A DNA stretch of 64,000 nucleotides from Vulcanimicrobiota bacterium. Lineage in GTDB: Bacteria; Vulcanimicrobiota; Vulcanimicrobiia; Vulcanimicrobiales; Vulcanimicrobiaceae. Under the pieces are notes generated by a model. That model ran no database searches. It was not told the DNA's origin and saw only the letters and a program-made list of their open reading frames with translations. The DNA lies in assembly GCA_013036095.1 (NCBI GenBank), contig JAAXCW010000002.1:124001-188000 (forward strand). The letters run 5' to 3'. Shown here piece by piece: positions 33,225 through 40,761 of this stretch. Made by a program: the position numbers and the translations under genes. Each line of letters starts with the position of its first letter. Position 1 is the stretch's first letter.

Positions 33225-35051
33225 ATGCTATCCCATGCGATTTTCGTACTGCTCGCACTAACAGCGCCGAAATATTTCGTGCAAATTGCGCCGCCGTCGG
33301 GCGCGCAACTCAACGCGGCTCGCTTCGGCACACGGGTCTGGCATGTGCGCTTTGTCGGGAACGAATTACGCGCATTCGCGCCGCCGTCAAAACCTCAGCT
33401 GCCGTTCTCGCCGGCCATCGACACTGCGACGATGGGCAGCTACGGCTCCGCTCCAAGCGAGATGCTGCACGTCCCCGACGGATGGTTTCTTGCCTACTAT
33501 CACGGCGAATTTGGCGGCGCTTTATGGCACTTCAGTGAAAATGGCTCCGTAGGACGCATGCTGTTCGGCGCCCCGACGAACGATCTAACACGCTATCGAG
33601 GGATGGTGCTCGCCGCGACCGGATCTGCCGCGCCATTCTTTTTCAAGCCGCTGCGCATCCACGAGTTCGCACTGCGAGACCGCGCATGGACCGAAGTCGC
33701 GCACGTCGATTTTTCCGATAATATTTTTACCCTCAGAACTTTCCAGTCGCGACTCTTCGGCATCGAACAGACCGGCTATCAAAAGATCGCATTGGTAAAT
33801 ATCGATCTCAGCGGAAACGTAAAGCAACTTTGGACGAGCCAAGGCGAGTTCGACATTTCCGACCTCGCCATGTCGCGCAGCGGGGATTTTGCCATCGCTT
33901 TCCCGGGCTATGTGCTGCGGCTACGAAAAACGGGCGACGCTTATCTCCCTGTTTGGTACGCCCCGCGCGACTGCGTAGCCCGCGCCATAGCGCCTGACGA
34001 TCCCCAAGGCTTAAATGCGCACTGCGTGGGCGCCCCGGGCACGCGCTCGTACGCCTACGCACATTTTGTTCCCGCGTCCCGAGTTTCGGTTTCAAGCGAC
34101 GGTAACTGGATGCTACCTTGCTGCGCGCAGCAGCTCTTACATTACAGCGGCGGAGTCTGGCAAAGCGTAACATTGCCGCCGGATACCGACCCTTATTTAG
34201 GCCACATTGAAAATCTCGGCGACGAAGTATTTATCCCGGCCAAATTCCTGTGGCTGCGCCGCGGAGGCGAATGGTCGCAACTCGGCCCCGCAGATGGAGT
34301 CTGCAACCCGCCTCCGGCAGTAACGCCGAGCATTGCTTGGTGCGTCATGCGCACAAGCGAAAGCGCCCGAATAACCGGCTACAGAATTAATGGCGGAAAA
34401 GCGATCGTAATCGACGCGACCACCGCGAAGCCCGAGTTGATGTATCCCGGTCTCAACAACGACGCCTGGTTGACCGAAGACCGCCGCCCGTTTATCGCGC
34501 ACGCAACGGAGGCGGGCACCCTTCAAGAGATCCCGCTCGCATCTCCGGTTCAGTCCCTTTCCTCGGGCGAGCGCGAAATTTGGTTTACGGAAACGGATCT
34601 CTCGCGTTACGGCTATATCGATCGCGCCGGCACAGTACATGAAATGACGTGGGCCGGCGACCCCGGCGGTAGCGTCCTCTCCATTACCGCAAGCCGTTCC
34701 GGAGCTTGGCTGCGCCAATCATTTTCAAACGCGCGCGTCGTGCTAAGACACATCACTGAAACCGGGGCCGGGGAGAGCCTCTACCTGACAAACGTGGGCA
34801 CATCCATCGTAGCGCCCGACGGCGCAGTGTGGGCGCAAAGCGCAAATTGGCCGACGATAATGCGCCTTGCCGAAGACGGCTCGACGTCACGCTACCTACT
34901 GCCGTGCTCCGGTCAGCGGTTGCAGCTCTTGCACGCGCCCAATAACGGCGTTTGGTTCTTGAGCCAAGAACCGCATTGCAGCGGTCTGATCGATGTCAAC
35001 GCAATCCACGTTCGCGATTTGCCACTCGTGAAGCAAACCGACTACCAGTAA
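33225..35051 (+). CDS. Secreted, probably beta-propeller protein
   Basis: A 608-residue protein. I chose the ATG at 33225, which starts a signal-like stretch MLSHAIFVLLAL; the frame extends back to 33186, close to the repeat, but that part is not protein-like. The body is made of repeated strands with W and G turns such as GEREIWFTETDLSRYGYIDR and GAVWAQSANWPTIMRLAEDG, as in Vgb-lyase-like (streptogramin lyase) propellers. Catalytic residues cannot be assigned. Single gene, function unknown. Confidence 0.65.
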   Translation: MLSHAIFVLLALTAPKYFVQIAPPSGAQLNAARFGTRVWHVRFVGNELRAFAPPSKPQLPFSPAIDTATMGSYGSAPSEMLHVPDGWFLAYYHGEFGGALWHFSENGSVGRMLFGAPTNDLTRYRGMVLAATGSAAPFFFKPLRIHEFALRDRAWTEVAHVDFSDNIFTLRTFQSRLFGIEQTGYQKIALVNIDLSGNVKQLWTSQGEFDISDLAMSRSGDFAIAFPGYVLRLRKTGDAYLPVWYAPRDCVARAIAPDDPQGLNAHCVGAPGTRSYAYAHFVPASRVSVSSDGNWMLPCCAQQLLHYSGGVWQSVTLPPDTDPYLGHIENLGDEVFIPAKFLWLRRGGEWSQLGPADGVCNPPPAVTPSIAWCVMRTSESARITGYRINGGKAIVIDATTAKPELMYPGLNNDAWLTEDRRPFIAHATEAGTLQEIPLASPVQSLSSGEREIWFTETDLSRYGYIDRAGTVHEMTWAGDPGGSVLSITASRSGAWLRQSFSNARVVLRHITETGAGESLYLTNVGTSIVAPDGAVWAQSANWPTIMRLAEDGSTSRYLLPCSGQRLQLLHAPNNGVWFLSQEPHCSGLIDVNAIHVRDLPLVKQTDYQ

Positions 35052-35060
35052 CCGGCGGCT

Positions 35061-35160
35061 GTCATGGTGAGCAGGCCCCACAAGTTATGTCATCCTGGGT
35101 AGCGTTCGCCCCTGGCGAACGCGTAGTCAAAGGGCGGCCGAGCGTCGTCGAGGCCCGCGG
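35061..35160 (+). repeat. Two adjacent dispersed repeats, one partial
   Basis: A fragment GTCATGGTGAGCAGGCC (from about 35061) followed by a copy GTCATCCTGGG (from about 35089) with a 9-bp stem GCGTTCGCC-cct-GGCGAACGC, then AGTCAAAGGGCGG and GAGGCCCGCG. The right edge, AGCTA, runs into the stop codon of the minus-strand gene ending at 35169. Confidence 0.7.
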
Positions 35161-35168
35161 GGAACGAG

Positions 35169-35414
35169 CTACTCGACGTTCTCCAATTCGTAACGGCGAG
35201 CCGCGACATAGCCGCGCCACGCCACCAGCCCCCAGAGAATTGCCGCGCCCAGTTGCAAATACGCAGTCTGACGCGTCGACGCAGCGTGTGCCAGCACCGC
35301 CCATAACGCCACCGCAATCCATAGCACGGAAATGACCGTCGCCAGCCAAAAATAGCGGCGCAGACCTTTCAGCCGCTTTTTGCGTTGCTCAGAAATCGGT
35401 GCCCGATCACGCAC
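35169..35414 (-). CDS. Small two-helix membrane protein
   Basis: An 81-residue protein: basic N-terminus (SEQRKKRLKGLRR), two hydrophobic helices (about 22-42 and 53-68) and a charged C-terminus. The topology is like those of the 30341-30574 and 38013-38303 products. Start is GTG at 35414; its TAG stop touches the edge of a dispersed repeat. It overlaps the upstream, non-conserved end of a divergent frame by a few bases only if that gene starts early. Function unknown. Confidence 0.5.
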   Translation of the reverse strand: MRDRAPISEQRKKRLKGLRRYFWLATVISVLWIAVALWAVLAHAASTRQTAYLQLGAAILWGLVAWRGYVAARRYELENVE

Positions 35415-35491
35415 ATTCCCGCATTCTACGCACAGCGCTCATTCACCGCGCGAGGCCAATAACTCGCGATTCGCCAAAGCCCTTTGTGCCG

Positions 35492-35878
35492 ATGCCTTGC
35501 TTCCACGAGCTAAACACCGCCGACTTCACCCCTATCGGACCACGCGAGCGCGCCTTCATTGCGGCTGTCGTTTCACGCGCACCCGACGTGCTCTCTCCCG
35601 TTCTCACGCAACTCGACGAAGCCACTACCCACGACGATGGAACAGGTTGGCTCGTCTTTCGCGATACTCGCGGCGAGCCGTGCGAGTGGCCCGAAGGTCA
35701 CCCGTTCGACATCGTTCCGAGCGATCGCGTTGAGATCGGACCTCAAGGCTGCTATTGCATCATGCTCTGGTTTCACGGGGACGGACAGTTGCAAGCCGCC
35801 GAATTTCTCATGCTCGAAAAGAACGCGCCGCTTCAATTAGAAGCCCTGACGGCTTGGCTCTTGAAGATGGCGCCATGA
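35492..35878 (+). CDS. Small soluble protein of unknown function
   Basis: 128 residues from the ATG at 35492, chosen because the sequence before it looks non-coding. Features are an FTPIGPRERAFIAAVV opening, GTGWLVFRD and a conserved-looking WPEGHPFD segment; no signal peptide. The opening resembles small DUF6984-type proteins, a weak match. It is coupled to the next gene, an exported HEAT protein, by an ATGA overlap. Confidence 0.5.
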   Translation: MPCFHELNTADFTPIGPRERAFIAAVVSRAPDVLSPVLTQLDEATTHDDGTGWLVFRDTRGEPCEWPEGHPFDIVPSDRVEIGPQGCYCIMLWFHGDGQLQAAEFLMLEKNAPLQLEALTAWLLKMAP

Positions 35879-36858
35879 CGCTCCGAGCCATCCTCACTAC
35901 TGCGCTCTGTCTCGGGCTCGCGCAGTCCGCAACTGCCGCACCCGCCAACGTGTCTGCGAATGCCGCGATCCTCAAACAGTCCTCGAACACGCAAGCGCTT
36001 GTCGACGCGTGCCGCAATTTGGTCCCGGCGATGTTCGTCACGACGCCATACCTTACCAAGGCGACGTCCTCCCCGAACGGCGAAGCCGCGCTGACCGCCA
36101 TTAAAACGTTTATTCTCACCGGTCACAACGCACAAGCGCGGATCCGGTGCGCGGGCGCTGTGGGTAGCGCGTCCAGCGTCACGATGGCCGACCCGCGTAC
36201 GCGCTCTATGACGTACACTCCGTATGCCGACCGGGTGAACGAAGCGATCCTTGCGATGTTCAAAGATCCCGACCCGGCGATCCGCGTCGGCGCCGCCGAT
36301 GCACTCTGGGGGGTGCGCTCACCCGCGGTAGGCCGAGCGTTGCTGCATATTGCAAAAACCGATCCGAACACGTCCGTCGTGGCGGCGGCATTCCAAACCA
36401 TGTTCTGGTCGATGAAAGCCGACGTTTCCGCAACGCACGACAACCAGGCGTATGACCAGGCAATCGCGCGCGGGATCGGCTCCAATAACGTTGACGTGGT
36501 TGCCGCGGCCTTAACGGCCTACGGCGCGCTGCATGGTTTGGCAGCCGACAAGTTGCTCCGCGGATATGCTCTGGATAAACGCGCAGGCGTACGGCTCGGC
36601 GCAATTGCGGCGTACGATGCCCTGATGGCCTACAATACGAGCATCGCAAACTTCCTCGAATCGCGCTTGAGCGATCCAAACGTCGACGTCCGCGATCGCG
36701 TGATGCTGCAACTCATGCGTATCGGTGATCTGCACGCCCTCCCGGCGATCGACAAGCTCGCCCGCACGGCTCCCACCGCCGCCGAGCGCGCTTCCGCCGC
36801 CGCTTACGCGAAAACGATGCGAAAAGACGCCGTAAACAACGGCCTCTTAAGCCACTAA
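35875..36858 (+). CDS. Secreted HEAT-repeat protein
   Basis: A 327-residue exported protein: signal peptide to about SATAA, then alpha-helical HEAT-type repeats (about 110-320) such as AAFQTMFWSMKADVS and RVMLQLMRIGDLHALPAIDK. HEAT arrays bind partner proteins. I chose the ATG at 35875, which overlaps the upstream stop (ATGA) and starts a proper signal peptide; the frame to 35755 would lie inside the upstream gene. A second exported HEAT protein is encoded at 8854-10224, not obviously a recent copy. Confidence 0.65.
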   Translation: MTLRAILTTALCLGLAQSATAAPANVSANAAILKQSSNTQALVDACRNLVPAMFVTTPYLTKATSSPNGEAALTAIKTFILTGHNAQARIRCAGAVGSASSVTMADPRTRSMTYTPYADRVNEAILAMFKDPDPAIRVGAADALWGVRSPAVGRALLHIAKTDPNTSVVAAAFQTMFWSMKADVSATHDNQAYDQAIARGIGSNNVDVVAAALTAYGALHGLAADKLLRGYALDKRAGVRLGAIAAYDALMAYNTSIANFLESRLSDPNVDVRDRVMLQLMRIGDLHALPAIDKLARTAPTAAERASAAAYAKTMRKDAVNNGLLSH

Positions 36859-36862
36859 CGCG

Positions 36863-37585
36863 CTAGCGCGCTCGGCACGACTCCACGATCGGCGCGATGG
36901 TTGATGCGGCGACAGATTCCGCATCCGAACCCCGTGCCCGCATGTCGAGGATGCTTTGCGTAAAAGGTGAGTACGGATTGTAAGCCAGCGAAGTATCCAT
37001 CCGTCCAGGCGTGCTTCGGGGGCCTTGCGTTGGCTGAGCCGCGCCATAAAAACCCGTGCTATCGAACTGGCTCGCTATACGCGGACTCGGCTGTGATGCG
37101 GCGAGCGGCGTTTTGCCATTCACGATAATGTCGTACGTCAATGTCGTGGCGTCATAACCGCTGATGATGTTGAGCGCCGCCTTCTGCTGCGCCTCGGCTG
37201 CTTCCAGCTGAGCTTTCACTGCCGCGAGCTGCGGCTCGTTAAAAGCCTTATCGGCAAGGAGATCATCGATTTGTTTCAGGTTCTTAACCAGAGGCCCAAC
37301 CAACGATTCGAGATTTCCGAGATTGACGAAATGCTCGACGGACGGCTGCCCCCAGCCCCAGTCCGCGCTCAGCAACGTGTCGCGGTACATGCGGTCAAAT
37401 TTCCGCGGCGCTTGGTCCACCGTCGCGTCGTTTTCCAACAGCGCAGCGATGGCTGGCCCAACTCTGCTGCGCATCACCGAGCAGGTCGGCGTCGACCGGA
37501 CGTTGGCAATCACCCGTAACGACGCCAACGACGGCGGAGGTGGCGCGGCCGCAGCGGTGGCGGCTAAAATGAGCGCTAAAAGCAT
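36863..37585 (-). CDS. Secreted protein, paralogue of the 40023-40757 product
   Basis: A 240-residue exported protein: signal peptide to about AAAAP, then a Pro-rich spot, VRSTPTCSVMRSRVGPAIAA, a helical region including a possible coiled coil (about 95-145, AAVKAQLEAAEAQQKAALNI) and a final SCRAR. The paralogue shares the order PPPxL, VRSxxxC, RxxVGxAxxALxxN, QxxALNIxSG and a C-terminal Cys, so the two Cys probably pair. The family appears lineage-specific. Function unknown. Convergent with the HEAT gene. Confidence 0.65.
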   Translation of the reverse strand: MLLALILAATAAAAPPPPSLASLRVIANVRSTPTCSVMRSRVGPAIAALLENDATVDQAPRKFDRMYRDTLLSADWGWGQPSVEHFVNLGNLESLVGPLVKNLKQIDDLLADKAFNEPQLAAVKAQLEAAEAQQKAALNIISGYDATTLTYDIIVNGKTPLAASQPSPRIASQFDSTGFYGAAQPTQGPRSTPGRMDTSLAYNPYSPFTQSILDMRARGSDAESVAASTIAPIVESCRAR

Positions 37586-37636
37586 ATATCGTTTCCCCTC
37601 ACAATATGTACGCCGGAGCTCGCCGATGTGTGACTT

Positions 37637-37840
37637 TCAGGGAATGAAAGTATCAAAATCCGGAGCGATGTGAAATGGGAGGCCTTCATCGTACCCCAGC
37701 TCGCGCTTTTGCCGATGCGTTCCAATCGGCGCCACGCGTGCGATTCGGACGCCGGCCTTAACAAGAAAGATCTCCTCACCATTTTCGATATCGTGAATCA
37801 ACTTATTCATTTCGGTTTGGCTAATCTTGGAATGCTTCAT
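37637..37840 (-). CDS. Orphan Phd/VapB-like antitoxin
   Basis: A 67-residue protein of the Phd/YefM type: ISQTEMNKLIHDIENGEEI is the DNA-binding half, RIARVAPI the middle and LPFHIAPDFDTFIP the toxin-neutralising tail (the usual form is like IADDFDAPLP). A PIN toxin gene should follow directly; instead only about 50 nt separate it from the next gene, which is an exported protein. So the toxin has been lost. The antitoxin may still repress or neutralise a relative such as the toxin at 39105. Confidence 0.65.
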   Translation of the reverse strand: MKHSKISQTEMNKLIHDIENGEEIFLVKAGVRIARVAPIGTHRQKRELGYDEGLPFHIAPDFDTFIP

Positions 37841-38012
37841 AATGGTAACTTAGTAGATTAGGCCATGACAGTCAAATTGTCGTAATAAGGCGCCAACTAT
37901 GCGGCAGAGAAGCTAAAGGCCACCTGTCTTACCTCGGCCGTGTCCGACTGAGGCACTTCCATTCGGTTTGCTTGTCTGAAGCACAACTGCGTAGTTCCGC
38001 TCTGTGGTCATT

Positions 38013-38303
38013 TCACTGGCGGCCCTGTGCTTTACGATAGTACCTGCGCGAAAGATAAACGAAGGCGACCGCGGTCGCGAGGCCGATATAGCCCAGAATC
38101 GTGTCGTCGCCCTGATGACGCATGATCTGCCTAACACTTAGCGCCGCCCAAACAATCGCGAAAACAAGATAGATGATGAAGAAAAACCGGGCACTTTCGG
38201 CGATCTTCGCGGCTCGCTCCGGTGTCGGATCGGGATCGGTGAGAAGCTGCGGTTTATCCGCAAGCGTAAAAACGTCGCGAATATGTTGACCCATCGTGCG
38301 CAT
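38013..38303 (-). CDS. Small two-helix membrane protein
   Basis: A 96-residue protein: polar N-terminus with DPDPTPERAAKIAES, two hydrophobic helices (about 42-60 and 71-85) and a basic end (SRRYYRKAQGRQ). The ATG at 38303 has an AGGGGTGG site before it; the longer frame to 38672 reads through degenerate sequence. It resembles the small protein coupled to the TonB receptor (30341-30574), sharing DPTPE and topology. Function unknown. Confidence 0.6.
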   Translation of the reverse strand: MRTMGQHIRDVFTLADKPQLLTDPDPTPERAAKIAESARFFFIIYLVFAIVWAALSVRQIMRHQGDDTILGYIGLATAVAFVYLSRRYYRKAQGRQ

Positions 38304-38490
38304 AGTCCACCCCTGCTGCGAGAACGAGATCTCGGCACAGAAATACGGCTTGCCCGGAAAGCAGCCCTGCCGCCTTGTTCCAAGCCGACCAGCCGCGTCA
38401 CACGAGAATACCTTCGTACGTCCTATGATCGATGCTCCCGATCGCCGTATTCGCAATCCTTGTCGTAACACCACGGGCACCGGGAACCAC

Positions 38491-38591
38491 CCCTCCCGTC
38501 TGTTTTGCAAGCGCGCGAACGCCGTGCCGGTATCGCGAAAAACCTCCGGTCTGTTTCGCAGCTGCGCCCGCGGCATGCCGCCATCTCGAAA
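38491..38591. repeat. Diverged 51-nt tandem duplication
   Basis: Two adjacent units of about 51 nt, both starting CCTCC(C/G)GTCTGTTT and keeping similar spacing of GC-rich words and a final TATCGCGAAAA / CATCTCGAAAG. On the minus strand, one frame gives related segments SRWRHAAGAAAKQTGG and SRYRHGVRALAKQTGG. Confidence 0.55.
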
Positions 38592-38779
38592 GGCCCGGTG
38601 CGCGCGTTGTGGTCCGGCCCAGATCTCCGCGTCCGCGAAAATGAAACTCTTCTGCCTGATCGTTCTCGACACCCAAAAACGCCGGCCTCATGCGAATATT
38701 ACGGCCGCCTTATATTCGCTCGGCGATTGCTAATGACCGAACCCGTCCTAGCGGGCACCTTCCCGTTCAGAGTGAGGCG

Positions 38780-38806
38780 TGCTATAATCTGACTAGTCTG
38801 ACCAGA
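38780..38806 (+). promoter_or_regulatory. Extended -10 promoter and possible operator of the antitoxin-toxin operon
   Basis: TGC-TATAAT: a perfect -10 box (38783-38788) with the TG extension, which explains the lack of a good -35 box. Immediately after comes a direct repeat TCTGAC-tag-TCTGAC that also forms an imperfect palindrome, a likely autoregulation site for the Phd-like antitoxin. Confidence 0.65.
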
Positions 38807-38820
38807 ATGAAGAGGAGCCA

Positions 38821-39108
38821 ATGACTCCACGCCACAAGCAATCACCGCGCACGACCGCACTGGACCGGTGGCAGTTGCAGGATGCGAAAGCCCATTTTAG
38901 CTCGGTTGTCGACGCGGCCGTCGCCGGTCGCCCACAATGTGTCTCGCGTCACGGCAAGGATGCCGTCGTGATCATTAGCTACCAAGGTTTTCGCAAGATG
39001 ACGGAACGTCGCGGTTCGCTAGTCGAGTTCTTCCGATCATCACCTCTTGTGGGAATCAAACTCAATCTGCATCGGCGGCACGATACTGCGCGTGAAACCG
39101 ATCTGTGA
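38821..39108 (+). CDS. Phd/YefM-type antitoxin
   Basis: A 95-residue protein with the Phd/YefM N-terminal domain (WQLQDAKAHFSSVVDAAVAG, then PQCVSRHGKDAVVIIS), which dimerises on operator DNA, and a polar tail that should cover the toxin. Its ATG has a GAGGAG site. It is the first gene of a two-gene toxin-antitoxin operon: its stop overlaps the GTG of the toxin gene by four bases. Repression of its own promoter through the TCTGAC repeats is expected. Confidence 0.85.
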   Translation: MTPRHKQSPRTTALDRWQLQDAKAHFSSVVDAAVAGRPQCVSRHGKDAVVIISYQGFRKMTERRGSLVEFFRSSPLVGIKLNLHRRHDTARETDL

Positions 39109-39530
39109 ACGGCTTTTTGCTGGATACGTGCGCCATTTCAGAGATTGTGAGAAAGAGTCCTAATAGCGGGCTTATCGAGTGGCTCGGAGCCCTCGATGAG
39201 GAAGTCATGTTCTTAAGCGCGTTGACCATGGGCCAGATACGCAAGGGTATTGACAAGCTGCCCGTGGCTCAACAGAAAAGGACTCAGCTCGAGGCGTGGC
39301 TCACGGCGGGGCTCCGGCTACGTTTCTCGGGTCGTATTATTTCATTCGACGCAGACGTTGCGGATCGATGGGGACGACTGATTGCTCGCCTCGAACTCGC
39401 CGGCCGCACGATCTCGGTGAGCGATAGCATTATAGCGGCCAGTGCACTGCATCATGATCTAATAGTTGTGACACGCGACGAAGAGCATTTTACGCCGACA
39501 GGCGTTTCTTTTATCAACCCCTGGAAGTGA
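39105..39530 (+). CDS. vapC: PIN-domain toxin, VapC-like, with one catalytic acid replaced
   Basis: A 141-residue PIN-fold ribonuclease toxin. The first catalytic Asp is D7 in LLDTCAISE, and the later acids are in SVSDSIIAASAL and TRDEEHF. The second conserved acid, normally Glu in a TxGEIxxGI motif, is Gln here (Q44, in ALTMGQIRKGID). Loss of this metal ligand would strongly reduce or abolish cleavage. The GTG start overlaps the antitoxin stop. The family call is secure; activity is doubtful. Confidence 0.85.
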   Translation: MNGFLLDTCAISEIVRKSPNSGLIEWLGALDEEVMFLSALTMGQIRKGIDKLPVAQQKRTQLEAWLTAGLRLRFSGRIISFDADVADRWGRLIARLELAGRTISVSDSIIAASALHHDLIVVTRDEEHFTPTGVSFINPWK

Positions 39531-39542
39531 TCTCAGCAAGCG

Positions 39543-39551
39543 TGTTATAAT
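39543..39551 (+). promoter_or_regulatory. Extended -10 promoter giving a near-leaderless mRNA
   Basis: TGT-TATAAT, a perfect extended -10 box. The start of transcription about seven bases on, near 39558, lies only three or four bases before the ATG at 39562, and there is no ribosome site. Confidence 0.6.
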
Positions 39552-39561
39552 CCGGGCGAGT

Positions 39562-40017
39562 ATGTTTATGTTACTCGCGTATCTGGTTATTGCTGCGGTG
39601 TCACCGGCACCGGCGTCACCGCTCGCGAAGATGCACTACCTCGTCGGTCAGTGGAACTGTACGTACCGCGCGGGAGCAGTGCGCTTCGCTTACCACAACA
39701 CGTACGCGTATGATCGCGGCGGCCACACGTTGCGGCAGGTCACTTCCTGGGCGGGCGGCGGCGACGAAGAGTTAGTCGCGTTCGACGCAAAGCGCGGCTG
39801 GACTGCGGTCGTCATCGACGACCAAGGAACCACCACTGTCATGCGCGCGGCCGGCGACGACCCGAACCACGTCGCCTTCCGCAGCGTCTACCCTGACGCA
39901 AGCGTTGCGGTGACGTTCGATCGAGTCTCGGCGACGGAGTACACGCTGCACGGAACGGTGCGCTCGGGCGGTAAAACGACCATCTCTGTCGATACCTGTT
40001 TGCGGAGCGTTCGTTAG
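39562..40017 (+). CDS. Secreted small lipocalin-like/DUF1579-like protein
   Basis: A 151-residue exported protein: short signal peptide to about VSPAPA, then LAKMHYLVGQWNCTY. A Leu-x-Gly-x-Trp opening is typical of lipocalin-like and DUF1579-type small barrels. Regular beta strands follow, and a cysteine near the end may pair with the one in WNCTY. The ATG at 39562 follows a perfect extended -10 box closely. It is probably cotranscribed with the next gene, six bases on. Ligand unknown. Confidence 0.6.
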   Translation: MFMLLAYLVIAAVSPAPASPLAKMHYLVGQWNCTYRAGAVRFAYHNTYAYDRGGHTLRQVTSWAGGGDEELVAFDAKRGWTAVVIDDQGTTTVMRAAGDDPNHVAFRSVYPDASVAVTFDRVSATEYTLHGTVRSGGKTTISVDTCLRSVR

Positions 40018-40022
40018 GCCCT

Positions 40023-40757
40023 ATGTGGGGCTTGGTACTCGCATCACTTATCGCTGCCCAGCCTTCACCGGCACCGCCGCCGCTGAAGACGATCACTCAC
40101 GTGCGGTCATCTGCATTTTGCACGACGTTGCGCCAAAATGTTGGTCGCGCCGTTCAAGCCCTCATCAAGAATAATATCGCCGTCGATGAAACCAAGACCC
40201 TGTTTTTGAAAATGGCACGCGATAAAATCTCCAGTGCCAATGTTGGCATGGTGATCGACATGGATATGAACGCCCTCAATCCCATGATCGGCGAAATTGC
40301 CCAAAACCTCGAGACCGCGCAGGCCCTGCTAAACGACACTCGCCGCTTCCCGGCGTCACCCCAAACCGAAGACGACCGCAAACTGACCCAAATGCAAAAC
40401 GAGCTGCGCACGATCATCGATCACCAGAATCAGGCCTTAAACATTCTGAGCGGCACCTATTTCAGTTACAACGGAAACCGGCTTATGGGGCACGGTGACG
40501 GGTTGAAAGCTCCAATTGACCCGGTCAAAGATACGCCAATCGTCATCCCGCCGGCGAACACCTCCGCGTACCAGGTGCCAGAGCCCGCGGCTGTACCGGC
40601 GGCAACACCTGCCAGCGTCGATCTCGGCTTGCTCGGCTTTACCAAATTTGCGCAGCTTTTCAACAACCTAACAACTTACCAGTGGAACGAAGAGACGCTC
40701 GAGACGCGCGCTGCAGCGACAATTATGCAATCGTCATCCGAATGTAACGGAAGCTGA
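40023..40757 (+). CDS. Secreted protein, paralogue of the 36863-37585 product
   Basis: A 244-residue exported protein: signal peptide to about LIAAQP, a Pro-rich spot, ITHVRSSAFCTTLRQNVGRA, then a helical middle with a possible coiled coil (about 115-150) ending QALNILSGTY, and a C-terminal Cys in SSECNGS. The same order occurs in the product of 36863-37585. They lie about 2.5 kb apart on opposite strands. Six bases downstream of the lipocalin-like gene, so probably an operon. Function unknown. Confidence 0.65.
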   Translation: MWGLVLASLIAAQPSPAPPPLKTITHVRSSAFCTTLRQNVGRAVQALIKNNIAVDETKTLFLKMARDKISSANVGMVIDMDMNALNPMIGEIAQNLETAQALLNDTRRFPASPQTEDDRKLTQMQNELRTIIDHQNQALNILSGTYFSYNGNRLMGHGDGLKAPIDPVKDTPIVIPPANTSAYQVPEPAAVPAATPASVDLGLLGFTKFAQLFNNLTTYQWNEETLETRAAATIMQSSSECNGS

Positions 40758-40761
40758 TAAT

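Larger units (their letters stand above)
38304..38820. other. 517-nt stretch without a convincing gene
   Basis: Several frames are open on both strands but none has a ribosome site, a family pattern or consistent codon use. The stretch contains a diverged 51-nt tandem duplication (38491-38591) and, at its right end, the promoter and possible operator of the toxin-antitoxin operon. It may be a decayed gene; I see no recognisable origin. Confidence 0.5.

Noticed and set aside
38013..38672. A 219-residue minus-strand frame
   Set aside because: Only the last 96 residues look like protein and have a ribosome site at 38303; the upstream part is degenerate sequence.
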